Positions 19,567-31,980 of a stretch of 64,000 nucleotides of DNA are shown here, piece after piece. The translations under genes and the position numbers were made by a program. Source of the DNA: Mesomycoplasma ovipneumoniae (GTDB lineage: Bacteria > Bacillota_I > Bacilli_A > Mycoplasmatales > Metamycoplasmataceae); the NCBI RefSeq assembly GCF_030012565.1, contig NZ_CP124621.1, positions 1 through 64,000 of the forward strand. Direction: 5' to 3'. The notes under the pieces were generated by a model. That model was given only the letters and a program-made list of their open reading frames with translations, searched no databases and was not told the origin of the DNA. How positions within the stretch are numbered: position 1 is the first letter of the stretch; each line of letters opens with the position of its first letter.

Positions 19567-22500
19567 ATGCACGAAAAAAACAAAAATTCATTAATATTAG
19601 CACTGACCGCTGTTGGTGGTGTTGCTATTTTTGCGACAACGATTGGACTTGTAACTCGAATTCGCTATACAGGAGAAAATCCGCGAGCTGAGTTAGAAAA
19701 TTTAGTTTCTCGAATCCAAAATGTCGCCTTTAAATCCGATGTCTTTGATGATTCTACAACATATAGTCAAATAAAAGCACAACTTTTTGACGACAGTGGA
19801 AAATTATTAGCTGGCACAGATTTAAATAAATTTATATCTTTTTATACACAAGTTAACTCCAAATTACGCAAATTTGAGCCAACTTTTGCACCAAATAAAC
19901 CATTTTTAGAGTTTGTTGACTTAATTCCGAACGATAATGATCAAAGTTTTGAGCTTCAATTTCGTGCAAAACACCAAATCGATAATAATCACACCGCATT
20001 TTCAACAATTATTTCTAAAAAAGTTTCATTTGCACAACGTTCACAATTTGCTCTTGCCGAATTTAATTCAAATTTAGAAAAAATTACTAAAAGTTTCAAA
20101 GAAAACATCCAAAACTTAAGAAGAACAGATTTTACCTCTAACTTTTCAAGTCCAAATTTAATTGATCAAAAAATTGCATCCTTAACTCGTGTTGAGGATT
20201 TTGCCGCTGACATTAATAAATCTGGAACTCAACTTGATGCAGTTGAAAAAATATCCCAATATTTCCCTGATTTTCAAAAAATAATTAACGAATTAAACTT
20301 TGATCAAAATAATTCTTTCCCTTTTAAACAAGGAACAATTTACAATTTTAGTTTAGAAAAACATCCTGGAACAAATAATTTTATTTCAGTTGATTCAAAT
20401 TCAGTTCCAAGTTTTTTAGTTAAGGCTGAATTGACTGATGATGCAAAATTTGAGCTTAAAAATTTCAATATTGAAGATGCTCAACTACTTGAAAAAATTG
20501 ATTTAGTTCCCCAAGTTAGTTCAGGTTCTGAATCAAGTCAAGATGCAAATAATGAAGGAAAAACCTCTGAATCAGCCGAAAAACAAGCAAAAAAAACAAC
20601 TTATTTTGCTGATTTAGATGATATTTTATCTAAAATTTCACTCAAAAAATTAAATTTTCTTGATTTTAAAGTTGCCCCAGGAACAATTGCGCAAACCTCT
20701 ACAAATGTTGCAGCTAGTTTACCTTCCTCATCAATTTCAGAGTCATTGCCACAACTTCAGCAAGTAAATTCAATCCAATTATTCCAAGAAGAAGGGCAAC
20801 AAGAAGGGCAAGAACAAACACAAGGAACTGAAGACAACCAAGCCCAAACCGAGTCACCAGAACAAACCCCTGCTCCTGAAACAAAAACCGAAAGTTTTGA
20901 AGAATTTGTCAACAAACTTACCGTTAATTCGACTACTTCGATAGAATTTTTAGAAAAAATAAATAAAAATCTTTATAAATCAAATAAAGATCAATCTAAA
21001 TCTGTTGTAAAAGCAATCGAAGACAATCTTTTAATAAATCCGATTTCTCTTGATTTTGGTGAATTTTCACCATATTTTTCACAAAAAAAAGTATCAGGAG
21101 TTGATTTTGAACTTGATATTAATCGCGCAAAAGTAACCTCAAATACTCTTGAAATTCCGGTAAATATTAACCTTTATTCAAGTTTTTTTGGTGATAAAAA
21201 TCCTAAACTATTAAAATCAAAAAAAGAAACTTTTGAAATAAAATATTTCAAAGATAACGCTGGAACAACATCTGGAACAACTTATCAACTTGATAAAAAT
21301 CGTCAAGATTTTTACTTCATTAATTCTTTACCAGATAATTCTGCTCAAATTCAACAAGTTCAGACTTCTGCTGCTTCATCGGCTCAACCTAAAATTCATG
21401 AAGAAAAAATTGTAACCGCAACTTCATTTATTTCCAAAACTGAGCTAGAAAAATTAATTGAAAATGATAATCAAAAATCTGAAGAATTAAAGCAAATTTT
21501 ATCAAATCAGTTCCAGTATGGATATGATTTTAATTCTCATGAATCAATGCTAAAATCATGAACAGGAAATCAAAAGTTCCCTAAATTACATGATTTTTCT
21601 GATTTTCAATCTGATGATAAAACAAGCACAAAATTTGGAATTAAATCTTTAAAATCTGATAAATTTTTCACAAGCGAGCATGATGTTGCTGCTTTTTATG
21701 CTTATTTATTAAGCATGGAGCCAACTGAAATTTTAGAATATCTTTTTGAAATTGCAAAATCAGCAAACTTAATTAATCCTAATGAAAAAATAAATGTAAA
21801 TGACATCAAAGAAGGTAACATTTTTAAAACCGCAGAAAGTATAAAATTTAAACCTGAGTCTAACATTATGGGTCTGGATTTTAATGGTCATGTTAAAACT
21901 TTTGATAAAAGAGGTTGAATTTCTAACCTATTTTTACCAAAAACTATTGCTGATAAATTCAAAGATAACCGTGATGATGACAAAATTTTTGAAGAACTCA
22001 ACAAAATAAGTCCAGCAAAAATTCAACAAGATTCATCAGAAAGCACCTCAACACAAACAGGTCAAACTGAAGATATCTACAAAGATATTCGCGATAACGC
22101 TAAGAAAATTAATGAAAGTAATAACACTTCAGGTTCAAATACCGGAGTTTTAACACTAGTTTCAACTAACACCGGTCAAGCTCAAGAACCCGCAAAACCT
22201 GTTGAAGAATTAGTAAAAACTTTTTATTCAACAAAAACAGAAAAACTTACTAATTTAAAAGATTTATTACTTGCATTTTATGTTAAGGCTAAAGAACTTA
22301 ATAATTTTAGAGGTTGAGCAAAAGTTAGTTCAGATTTAGATTATCGAATAGTTTTTGAAAAACAAACTGGTGCAGCAAATTATTCATCAGGAACCGATAT
22401 TCCAAGCGGATCTGAAGGATACAATCTTACTTATTATTACAAAATTTTCGATAAACAAACTAAGGTTGAAGAATATCAAAGTCCCAAAACAGCTTTAAAA

Positions 22501-22980
22501 ATATTAGTTTCTACAACAGATCAAAAACAATCTGAAGAAAAAAAGACCCTAAATAATGCAGTTTTAAGTATTCCGCCTTCTTATTCTTTGATTCAATATG
22601 AAAAAACTGAATTTGATAAAATAGCTGCCGGCCAAAGTAGTGGTCAATCTTCAAAAAAAGCTTTTGGAGATACAAAAGAATTTAAAGAAATTCAAGAAAT
22701 TATTAAAAAACATGATCCAAATTTAGTTCTTAGTGTTAAATCTGAAACAAAAGATGTTTTCCATCCTGACACAACAAAAATAGTTCTCCTTGAAGTTACC
22801 AAAAAAGCTCAAACTGAATCAGAATCTACCGAAACTGCTGCCCAAAATAGTGAAAAATCTCAACTTAATTTCCAAATTAGAATTCAAAAACTACCGGAAA
22901 CACCTAAACCAGAGACTCAAGAATCAACAAGTTCAAACGGTTCAGAAGCAACATCCCCAACAACCGAATCAACAAGCTAA
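19567..22980 (+). CDS. P97-like adhesin, copy 1
   Basis: Surface adhesin paralogue of the M. hyopneumoniae P97 family, 1137 residues. An N-terminal membrane segment (LILALTAVGGVAIFATTIGLV, residues 10-30) is followed by the P97-type start (NPRAELENLVSRIQNVAF), conserved FDLVP-like and VNKLTVNSTTSIEFLEKI blocks, and W-rich segments read through TGA. A Gln/Glu/Thr-rich stretch lies near residues 405-445, and the C-terminus is Ser/Thr/Glu-rich. The AAKPV-type R1 repeats that bind cilia in P97 are absent, so binding properties may differ. Family members are cut by proteases at the cell surface. Co-transcribed with a P102-like gene 32 bases on. Confidence 0.85.
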
Positions 22981-23012
22981 ATAACCACATAATTTTTAGA
23001 AAGTAGAAAGAC

Positions 23013-26000
23013 ATGCTTAATAAAATAAACAAAATAAAAAATGCAAAAACAATAATTTCAACAGGTTTTTCGATTACAGCAATTCTTACAACGATTGTTG
23101 CAGTTCCAATTGGTTTAACAATTTTTGAGCGTTCATATAGTTCACAAATTTTTGGAAATGTTGATAAAAATGAGGTTGTTAGTCTAAAAACTCAGGCAAC
23201 TTTTAGCGAGGAAGATTTTATTAAAGCTCTTAATGATCTAAAATTGCACGATGAGTACAAAAATTTATCAGCAAAAACAGCCCTTGAATTAGCTAAAAAC
23301 CCCTCATATGCATTTAATTTTTTAAAAGCATATGACTTTAGTCCGATCACTAAGCACAATTTCCGGGTAGTTTTAGACATTGAAAAAGCAAGTCCTTCAA
23401 GCACTGAAGTGAAAAATGTTGTAGTTTATGCTCATTCAGATCCACTTAAACTTACTTATTCAAAACAAGTTGACCTTAAAGGTTTTGCTCAAAGTGATAA
23501 AGCTGATGGTGATTTAGTTGGATTCCAAATTGATCTTGAAAAATCAAAATTAGAACTTTCTGCAGCAAAAAGTTCTAATTTGACAGCTTCAGAAGTCGCT
23601 TTTAAACTTGACAATGATTTTCAAGCTGCATATAAAATATCACGCTCAAAATCTCAAGCATTTTCTGATGCTTTATTCCAAAACGGATTAACCTATAATT
23701 TAGTTAATACCTTAGGTTTGCCAACAATTCTGGAAAAAGGCTATGTTTTGTCTCCAAAAACAGTTGAAAACCAAAAAGCTAAACAAGAAAAAATAGTTAT
23801 GATTGGTGATTCAGACACCAAAAGAGTTGATAGCTTAACGAATGTTAAAAACTTAGTTTTCAAAAATCATGACGATAAAGCTGGTACTCTTTCAATTTCT
23901 TTTGAACTAATTGACCCAACCGGGAAAATTGTCAAGGAATTTGACTTCCCAATTTTAGGAATTAAAAAATTAAGCGTTGATGTAAAAGATGTTGAAAAAC
24001 AAATTCTTTCACAATTTAGTGATTTAGTTCAATTAAAACCTTTGGTTCAACTTGCACTTGTCAAAGACAATCAAAGTTTGGCTCAAACTATTTACACTGA
24101 TAATAAGGTCGTTAATCTCGCCGCACTCTTGAGCAAAATTACGCAAAACTCTCAACAAATTGGACGACAGAGCCAAGTTTCAACCCAACTTTTCCAAGTT
24201 TCAGGCCAAAATTCACAAGCTAATGATGACAAAGTTGAAATAAACCGCCAAGATTTCAGCACTTTTTTCAATTCAAAGTCTAACAGAATCCAAGTTCCTG
24301 GCTTTGATGATTATTTTGTTGAAATTAACAAAATTGATTTAGCAAAAAATTTATCTCAAGAGCAAAAAGATAAACTTTTAAAAGAAAATAAAGTTTCTTT
24401 TGAAGTTGATTTTCAAATAAAAAAACAGCTAAATATTGAAGCTCCTTACCTTGAAAGTGAATTTGTTAAGTCAAATTATCCGAAAGTTCTTGAATCTTCA
24501 CTTGCCACATTAGGAAAAGGAAATGATTCTAAATTTGTTTTAATTGACCTTGATTCTTCAAAATCTACTTTTGAAGTTCAACTTGATTATGATGAAAATC
24601 AGCGAAAACTTCTAAATTCTGCTTTAAAACAAAATTCACAAATTGACTTTTCAAATCTAGACAAAATTAATCTTGAAGATCCAAAAATTCAAAATCTTAA
24701 TCCTCTAGCTAAAACTTTTGAATTCAAAGAAAATCCTAATGGTCCAAAATTGACTTTAGAATTTATTAAATCTCTAGTTTCAGAAGTTGTTGAAGATGCT
24801 AGACAACAAAAAACATTTGATCAAGTAGCTAAAAAACTTTATTTCTTAGATCACGGACACCAACCAGAAGATGTTGCTAAATTAGAAGAATACAAACAAA
24901 AATATTCAGCAATGTTTTCTCAAGGTGACAAAAAACCTGAAGAAAAAGATAAAAAAGACGAAAAATCAGCACAAGATCAGACTTCAACCACACCTCCAAC
25001 TTCAAATTCAACTCCTTCTCAACCACCAGCTTCAGATCAAAGTTCAACTTCAACCGGGACTGATTCCCAAGCAACAACTGGTGGATCAACAGGCACTGCC
25101 GCTCCTACAACCGCTCCTACACAAACTTCAGCTGCAACCCCTGTAGCAGCATCCGCTTTTCAAGATGTACCTCAAGAAACAACAACCCAAACAGATGAAA
25201 AAGCTAAAACACCTGAAAAACCTGAAATTACAGAAGGTTTAGGTATTAAACTTTGGTCATTTTTACAAAAATCTAACTATCCAGAATTAGAAAATTCTGA
25301 TGTTTCTTATGATGTTGTTAAAAATTCTAACAGCCAAATTGATGTAGTTATGAGTTTTAATCCAAAAACAACTGGAGAAACTACATCAAAACCAGCAAAA
25401 TTAATTTTTTCAATTCAAAATCTTGAAGACAATCAGTCTTATGATTATTTAGTTAAATATAATCCGCTACTTCTTTTTGATTTTAGAAAAAATCAAAAAA
25501 CTGAAAATGGAGAAGTTTCAAAAATTTCATCATTAAATCGAACTGACGTTGAAATTGAACTAAATAGTAAAAGAACCGAAGAAACTGAAGAGGAACAAAT
25601 GGAAGAAGTTTCAATGGAAACTTCAGCGACACCCGTAGCCGAAGCTCAAACTAGCGAAACTCCCGCCACTACTCCTGCAACTCCTGTTCAAAATACCGCC
25701 ACCCCAGAAGATGGAATCATACTAAAAAAACCTGTAATTTTAGGAAATGATACTCAACCTGCGCTTAAAAACGGTGTGGTAATGTTAGCTTTTAGTCTAA
25801 AAAACATTACTAAAAACAAAAAAACTCACTTACTTTCATCTAAGGATGGTAGAGGTTTATTTATTTCAAAACTTGATTTTGGTAAAAAAGATACTTTAGT
25901 AATTGGTCTAGACCAAAATGGTTCACAAGCTGCATCAGGTGCACAGGCCATCCCAGTAGTTGGTCTAATTTCTGGAGTTCAAGGTAACGCGGTTGGACTT

Positions 26001-26423
26001 TTTGAAATTAAAGACAACCTATCTAAACTTGAAAAAAGTAATATAGCATCATTAGATTTTGATGTTTTTTCTCAAAAAAATATCAATTTAACTAACCGAA
26101 GTGCTAATTTTGACTTACTTAAAGAAGATGATTTATTATTTTTAACTATCTCTAAAAAAGATACTAATTACACATTTACTTTAAGTTCATCTCGTAATCC
26201 GTTGTCTCAAAAAATTGTTTCTAATTTAAATTTAGAAGATACAAACCCTCAATTATTTAATAGCCACCTTGATTGAAGTTATTTAGGTCCAAACCCAGAA
26301 GACAAATCCGATTCTACAGTAACTGTTCGTGGTCTTGCAATTTATGATTCTATAGATTCTGCAAACCAAGAATCAATCTCTCAAGAACTTACAAAAGCAT
26401 TTATTAAGGAACTAACTAGATAG
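23013..26423 (+). CDS. P102-like adhesin, copy 1
   Basis: Partner of the preceding P97-like gene, 1136 residues, with one N-terminal hydrophobic anchor (IISTGFSITAILTTIVAVPI, residues 13-32). Members of this family in M. hyopneumoniae are surface proteins that are proteolytically processed and bind fibronectin, plasminogen or cilia. Two low-complexity stretches stand out: a Lys/Glu then Ser/Thr/Pro/Gln-rich region near residues 638-716, and a Glu/Thr/Pro/Ala-rich one near 850-900; both look like exposed linkers. One Trp TGA lies at 26274. Followed by an 18-A tract. Confidence 0.82.
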
Positions 26424-26435
26424 TTTTTCGCCTGT

Positions 26436-26453
26436 AAAAAAAAAAAAAAAAAA
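26436..26453. repeat. Poly-A tract (18 A) upstream of the 5S promoter
   Basis: A run of 18 A ends five bases before the -35 box of the 5S rRNA promoter, the position of an UP element. Long homopolymers mutate by slippage, so length may vary between cells. Confidence 0.85.
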
Positions 26454-26457
26454 TATT

Positions 26458-26486
26458 TTGCACAAAAAATTTTTTTGTGATATAAT
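26458..26486 (+). promoter_or_regulatory. Promoter of 5S rRNA
   Basis: TTGCAC at 26458-26463 and TATAAT at 26481-26486 with an ideal 17-base spacer and TGA before the -10 box. The mature 5S end is about ten bases downstream. Confidence 0.75.
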
Positions 26487-26495
26487 TATAAACAT

Positions 26496-26600
26496 AACAG
26501 TAACAATAGCAAAAGGGATCACCTGAACCCATTCCGAACTCAGTAGTTAAGCCTTTTTACGCCGACGATACTAGAAATAGGAAAATAGGGAGTTACTGTT
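26496..26600 (+). rRNA. rrf: 5S ribosomal RNA
   Basis: AACAGTAAC at 26496-26504 pairs with GTTACTGTT at 26592-26600 as helix I. Between them are the conserved CCATTCCGAACTC and AGTTAAGCC stretches and the GCCGACGATA segment. About 105 bases, slightly shorter than most bacterial 5S. It stands alone without 16S or 23S, as in the M. hyopneumoniae group. A run of T directly after helix I probably ends transcription. Confidence 0.93.
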
Positions 26601-26699
26601 TTTTTATTTTCTTGAATAAATAAAAAAAGTGTAAAAATAACAAAAAATAGCGAAAATAACCGAAAAAACGCTTAAAAATAGCCAAAAAAGAGTTAAATT

Positions 26700-27554
26700 A
26701 TGACTTTCAGTCAACAAGCAAAACTTGAAATTTTAGCAAATCGACTAACTCGACCAAAATTTAATTCCTTAGTTAAAGGTTTAATTTTTTCATCATCACT
26801 AGATGACGATCCAAGCTATTTTATACTAAGAATTAACAAAAATGAAATTAATTCTCGATTAATTGAAATTTTTAAGAAATTTCAATTGTTTTTTTCAGAA
26901 ACTAAAAAAAACAAAAATTGGATCTGTATTGAGAAAAAATTAATTAAAATTGATAAAACACCTGAGAATATCCAATATTTTTTTGCCGGACTTTTCATAG
27001 GAGGGGGTTCGATTTCACCGCTAGGGTCAAAATCTTACCATCTTGAAATTTCATTTTTGGATAAATCAAAATGTGAAAAAGTTTTAAATATTTTGCGCCA
27101 GAATCAATTAGAATTTAATTTTAAGCAAATTTTTTATCAGAACCGCTTAAAAATTTATTTAAAAAAAGTTAACGAAATAATTTATTTTTTAATGGCTATC
27201 GGCGCACTTGAACAAGCTTCAAAATTAGAAATTTTGAGAATTGAACGTGATCACTATCTTAATGCTAACAGAATCACAAATTTTGACATAAAAAATGCCA
27301 AAAAGATAAGTGAATCATCAACGAACTTTATTAAAAAATGAAATTTAATTAAAAAATACAATCTAACATCGGAATTTAGCGACCAAGAATTAATTTTCTT
27401 TGAGATCCGGGAAAAAAATCCTGAATTAAGTTTACAAGAAATTTGTGAAATTCTAAAAAAAGAGTATAATATTATTAGAACAAAAGCAGGCCTAAACTAT
27501 TGGCTTGTCAAGTCTAATAAAATTTTAGAAAAAGGAGTGAAAAATGCACAATAG
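26700..27554 (+). CDS. whiA: DNA-binding protein WhiA
   Basis: WhiA is a conserved Gram-positive DNA-binding protein linked to cell division and chromosome organisation. The 284 residues combine a LAGLIDADG-like domain (YFFAGLFIGGGSISPLGSK, near 95-115) with the family's NRITNFDIKNAKK motif and a C-terminal helix-turn-helix (FEIREKNPELSLQEICEIL). A Trp TGA at 27339 hides the C-terminal part under the standard code. Overlaps the next gene by 11 bases. Confidence 0.88.
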
Positions 27555-28341
27555 AATTATTTTTGACCGCAAAGATTGACGTGCTTATAGCCGTGCAGAC
27601 GAAGCTACAAAAAAACTAACAAATAAATTGTTGTCTTTTTCCCTTATGTGATTAGGTGTTGCAATTTTATTTGTTGGTTTAATTACGTTTGCAATTTTAT
27701 CAATAGACTCATTATTTGCAATTTATTTAAGAATAGTTAGACCTATTACATCAAGAACTACTGGGATTTTACTATTTCTTGTTTTACTTTTAGGAGTAAA
27801 TTTTGGGCTGTCATATTATATAGGTAAATCCGCGTTAGCTGATAACCCGCCAACATTCGTTCTTGTTTTGCTCTTTTTTGTTTTTGTAATAGCTAATTCT
27901 ATCATTCTTCCGTTAATTTTCGCTAACGAACTAGTCTTGGGCAATGGTAACTATATAATGATAGCAATTGGTGGTGCTGGTGGTATAATGGGTCTAATTG
28001 GAATTTTAGGTTATTTCCAAGTTATGAATTTTGGTAAATTACTACCTTTAATTTTGATTGGTTTTGTTATTGAAATCATTCTTTTCATTGTTTCCCTTTA
28101 TGTTTTTTCTACATTTTTAGAAACCTTATATTCACTTATTGCCATCACAGTTACATTAGGAGCGATCGGATATGAGTTTTGAAGTATCAGAAATCAATCA
28201 TCTGTAATTTTAGCCAATTACAATAGTGAACGTGAAATTAAACGTGTTTTCTTAAGATTATCAATTTGAAATGCACTTGGTTTATATATTTCTTTCCTTC
28301 GTTTAGTCGTAAATATATTAAGACTTTTGAGCAGACGTTAA
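27544..28341 (+). CDS. Bax inhibitor-1 (UPF0005/YccA)-like membrane protein
   Basis: A 265-residue integral membrane protein with about seven hydrophobic segments. The C-terminus IWNALGLYISFLRLVVNILRLLSRR follows the BI-1 family pattern (ALSLYLDFINLFLxLLRLxG), and the preceding YEFWSIRN matches the family's YDTQxI region. Bacterial members include pH-sensitive calcium-leak channels such as BsYetJ; whether this one conducts calcium is unknown. AAAAGGAGTGAAA places the ATG inside the whiA end, so the two are coupled. Confidence 0.72.
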
Positions 28342-28386
28342 AATATATAATTTAGCCTCTATTTTCAAATATTTTTTAAGGACTTT

Positions 28387-28944
28387 ATGCAAAAAAAAGT
28401 AATTTTAGTTGATATTGAGATTGATAAAGGGTCGAACATTAAATATGAAATTGACCCTAAAACTAAAAAATTAGTTGTTGATAGAATTCTTCGTGGTGAT
28501 TTTGTTTATCCGGCTAACTACGGGAGTATTCCTGAGACACTAGATTGAGATGGCGATCCATTAGATGTTTTAGTTTATTCTAGCCAAAAATTTTTACCCG
28601 GATCACAACTAAATGCTAGAATTTTAGGCGCCCTTGAAATGATAGATGACGGCGAAATTGACACAAAATTAATTGCAGTTCATCATGATGACTATCGCTT
28701 AGATCATATTAATTCAATGGACAGTCTACCTCAAGAGTGATTAGATTCAATTCATTATTTTTTTAGCAATTATAAAAATTGAAAACGCCCCGGAATTACA
28801 AAAGTCTCAAAATTTATCTCTCTTGACGAGGCGATTAAAGAATTTGAAACTTGTACTAAACTTTATGAAGATTTTCACCATTATTCAAAAGAAGATTTTC
28901 TTAAAACAATGCAAGAAAAATTCCCGGAAAAATATCAAAAATAA
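28387..28944 (+). CDS. ppa: Inorganic pyrophosphatase
   Basis: Soluble family I pyrophosphatase that hydrolyses pyrophosphate and drives biosynthetic reactions. The 185 residues contain [28 protein letters not shown] and the signature [11 protein letters not shown] with its three metal-binding Asp, then DDYRLDHI and [13 protein letters not shown]. Trp TGA codons split the frame three times. Followed by a strong terminator. Confidence 0.95.
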
Positions 28945-28947
28945 CCC

Positions 28948-28988
28948 AAACACATTTTTTTGTTAGATAGCAAAAAAATGTGTTTTTT
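28948..28988 (+). terminator. Intrinsic terminator after ppa
   Basis: A 15-bp stem (28948-28962 with 28971-28985), an 8-base loop and a T-rich 3' side. Confidence 0.82.
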
Positions 28989-28993
28989 TATGA

Positions 28994-28999
28994 TATAAT
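28994..28999 (+). promoter_or_regulatory. Extended -10 box of the BMP lipoprotein gene
   Basis: TGATATAAT ends at 28999, 43 bases before the lipoprotein ATG; AGAGGAGAAT lies just before the start codon. Confidence 0.6.
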
Positions 29000-29042
29000 A
29001 AAAAAATAACAAAATAACATTATCAAAACTTTAGAGGAGAAT

Positions 29043-30371
29043 ATGAAAACTAAGTGAAACAAGTTTTTAAAACTAGGTTTAGTTATGCCAATTTCTGTAA
29101 TTGGAGTTATTGCTAGTTGCGGTAATGGTCACTCAAACGATGGTGCAAAACAAACTCCAGGTTCAGGCCAAACACAAACAATTACCGATGTTTCCAAGAT
29201 TTCTAATTTAGTTTCATCCCGTAAAGATGAAATAAGCGCAGCAAAACAAGATGCTTCCAAACATTTTGCAATGAATATTGCAATTGTAACAGCTGATGGA
29301 ACTGTTACTGACAAGTCTTTTAATCAGTCAAGTTGAGAGGCTATTCAACAATTGGCTGCAATAACAGGTGGAGAAATCACTTCGATTGATAGTAACACTG
29401 ATACTTTATCACAAAAATATAATTCTTTAATTAACACAAATAAAAATGTTTGAGTTCTTTCTGGATTTCAACATAATGAAGCTCTACAATCTTGACTTGC
29501 TATTCCAGAAAATAAACAATCATTTACTAGTAAAAAAATAATTGTTATTGGAATTGACTTACCTGGTTTGGATGATGTAATTCCACAAGGCCAATACATC
29601 CGTTTAAATTATAAATCTGAAGAAGCAGCATATATTGCAGGTTATGCAAATGCAGCGTTTTTAGCCGCTAAATATCCAAATGATGCAGCCAAACGTTCTG
29701 CAATAACTGTAGGCGGTGGTGCTTTTGCCGCTGTTACTGACTTTATTGCTGGATATTTGGCCGGAATTAAAGCATATAATGCCGCAAATCCTACCAAAAA
29801 AACTAAAATTACCGCTAATACAATCAAATTAGATACAAATTTTGCTGTCGATGCAACAAGTAAACAAACACTTGAAAATTTAGCGGCAAATGGTTCTCCT
29901 TCAACATTGCTAGCAGTGGCCGGTCCACTAACAGGGATTTTTGCAGATATTGCCGCAGGAGATCATGACCGTTATTTAATAGGGGTTGATACTGATCAGT
30001 CACTTGTTTATACAAATGCAACAAGAAGATTTTTTACATCAATTTTGAAAAATTTAGGATATTCACTTTTTTCAGTTCTTGCCGATCTATACACTAAAAA
30101 AACAAATTCAAAATATTTAGGCGGATTTGTTCAATCTCAAAAAAATGCATTTGTAAAACTTGGATATAAGGATAAATTTGTCGACATTGCCGATTCAACC
30201 CTACCAGATTCAGATAAAACTTTAGCCAATAAAGCAATCGAAGATGCAAAAAAACATTTTGACGAAAAAACAGCAAACTCAACTGATGTTCGTAAAACAT
30301 TAGAAATTCCAGAAATGGACAAAGATCAACAAGCTCGAATTGACAAGCTAGTTTCTGAAATTAATAAATAA
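29043..30371 (+). CDS. BMP-family nucleoside-binding lipoprotein
   Basis: Substrate-binding component of a nucleoside ABC importer. The 442 residues start with a signal peptide ending in the lipobox IASC (Cys26), so the protein is lipid-anchored on the outer membrane face by Lgt (encoded at 41435). The body has BMP features: IAIVTADGTVTDKSFNQSS near 80-98, YKSEEAAYIAGYANAAF, AVTDFIAGYLAGIKAYN and IGVDTDQSLVY. Next come its double ATPase and two permeases, and thymidine kinase beyond, supporting nucleosides as cargo. Confidence 0.9.
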
Positions 30372-30395
30372 TTTCAGCACTTTTTAAGCTCGAGA

Positions 30396-30427
30396 AAAAA
30401 ATCCAGGCTATTTTGTCTGGATTTTTT
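30396..30427 (+). terminator. Intrinsic terminator after the BMP lipoprotein gene
   Basis: An 11-bp stem (30396-30406 with 30417-30427) around TCCAG/CTGGA, a 10-base loop and a T-rich tail. It would make the lipoprotein message more abundant than the transporter genes, which have their own -10 box (TAAAAT, 30440-30445). Confidence 0.8.
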
Positions 30428-30453
30428 AATTTTTTTTGCTAAAATTTAATTAA

Positions 30454-31980
30454 ATGGACAGAGAAGAAAATGTAATTGAGTTTATTGGTGTTTCAAAAAA
30501 ATTTGGCAACTTTTTTGCTAATAAAAACATTAGCTTTAAAGTTAAAAAAAACACAATCCACGCACTAATTGGTGAAAATGGTGCCGGAAAATCAACACTT
30601 ATGTCAACTCTTTTTGGAATTTATACACCAGATGAGGGACAAATAAAAGTAAACGGAAAACAATCATTTATTGACAATCCTAATCGCGCAAGCGACTTGG
30701 GAATAGGGATGGTTCATCAACATTTTAAACTAGTTGATGCTTATACTAATTTTGAAAACATTATTTTAGGACAGGAATTTACGCACCGAGGTGTTCTAAA
30801 TCGACAATCTGCCCGTGAAAAAATAAAAAAAATACAACAAATTTACAATATTGAATTTGATTTAGACCAAAAAACTGGCGACGCTTCTGTGGTTGTAAAA
30901 CAGAAAATTGAAATTATAAAAATTTTATATCGCGACTCAGATATCTTAATTTTTGACGAGCCAACAGCAATTCTATCACCACAAGAAATTGACTCCTTTT
31001 TAGATATTTTAAGATTTTTTATTAAAAATGGTAAAACAATAATTTTTATATCACACAAATTATCTGAAGTTAAACAAGTTGCAAATTCTGCGACCGTTTT
31101 GCGTCATGGAGAAGTTGTTGCCAACTTTGAAAATCTTGAAAACATCAGTATTTCCGAGATGACTTCAGCAATGGTTGGTAAAAAAGTTGTCAGCTCAAAA
31201 AATTTACTCAAAAAAGATTTCACTCAAGTTGGACTAAAAGTTGAAAATCTTAGCGCTTCTTTTGATAAAAAAATCGAAAATTTGAACTTTGAAATTCACA
31301 AAGGTGAAATTTTTGCAATTGCAGGTATTGAAGGCAACGGTCAGCTTGAGGTCGAACTTGCAATTTCAGGTCTAATTCATTCAACAGGTAAAATTTTGGT
31401 TTATAATCAAAAAAACGAACATATAAACTTAGAAAATTCAAGCGCCGCTTCCCGTTTTGGTTTAATTTCTTATGTTCCTAGCGACCGTCATAAATACGGA
31501 ATAGTTTTAGATTTGCCAAATTTAGATAATTCAATAATAAGAAACATGAGAAATGAAAAATATGTTTCAAAAAAATATATAAAAACTCAAAAAGTTCAAG
31601 AATTATACGATAAAATTGTTGAACTTTTTGATGTAAGAGGTGATAAAACTGGCCAAAAGAATTCTCGACTTTTATCTGGGGGTAACCAGCAAAAATTTGT
31701 TCTGGGCCGCGAAATTTTAACTGATCACGAAGTACTTTTAATAGTCCAGCCAACTCGTGGACTTGATATAGGGGCAATAAATTTAGTTCATCAAAAAATT
31801 CTTGAAGAAAAAAGTAAAAATAAAACAATTTTACTCATTTCATACGAACTCGATGAAGTTTTGGCCCTAGCAGACACAATTTGTGTTATTAATAAAGGAC
31901 AAATTTCTAAAAAATATTTTGCAAACGAAATTGACCGTTACAAAATAGGTAGACTAATGGCAGGTTTAAATCATGATTAA
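30454..31980 (+). CDS. Nucleoside ABC transporter ATPase (YufO/NupA-like)
   Basis: Energises nucleoside uptake. The 508 residues hold two ATPase domains. Domain 1 has GENGAGKSTLM and DEPTAILSP but a degenerate signature (ASVVVKQKIEI in place of LSVGQ). Domain 2 has a degenerate P-loop (GIEGNGQLEVE) but a good LSGGNQQKFVLGREI; its Walker B reads LIVQPTRGLD. This complementary decay is typical of carbohydrate and nucleoside double ATPases. The ATG is only nine bases after a TAAAAT box, so the message is nearly leaderless. Overlaps the permease gene by eight bases. Confidence 0.9.
   Translation: MDREENVIEFIGVSKKFGNFFANKNISFKVKKNTIHALIGENGAGKSTLMSTLFGIYTPDEGQIKVNGKQSFIDNPNRASDLGIGMVHQHFKLVDAYTNFENIILGQEFTHRGVLNRQSAREKIKKIQQIYNIEFDLDQKTGDASVVVKQKIEIIKILYRDSDILIFDEPTAILSPQEIDSFLDILRFFIKNGKTIIFISHKLSEVKQVANSATVLRHGEVVANFENLENISISEMTSAMVGKKVVSSKNLLKKDFTQVGLKVENLSASFDKKIENLNFEIHKGEIFAIAGIEGNGQLEVELAISGLIHSTGKILVYNQKNEHINLENSSAASRFGLISYVPSDRHKYGIVLDLPNLDNSIIRNMRNEKYVSKKYIKTQKVQELYDKIVELFDVRGDKTGQKNSRLLSGGNQQKFVLGREILTDHEVLLIVQPTRGLDIGAINLVHQKILEEKSKNKTILLISYELDEVLALADTICVINKGQISKKYFANEIDRYKIGRLMAGLNHD

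Noticed and set aside
24877..25146. Overlapping frames on both strands in the P102-like low-complexity region
   Set aside because: They are shadows of the Ser/Thr/Pro/Gln-rich coding repeat in the main frame.
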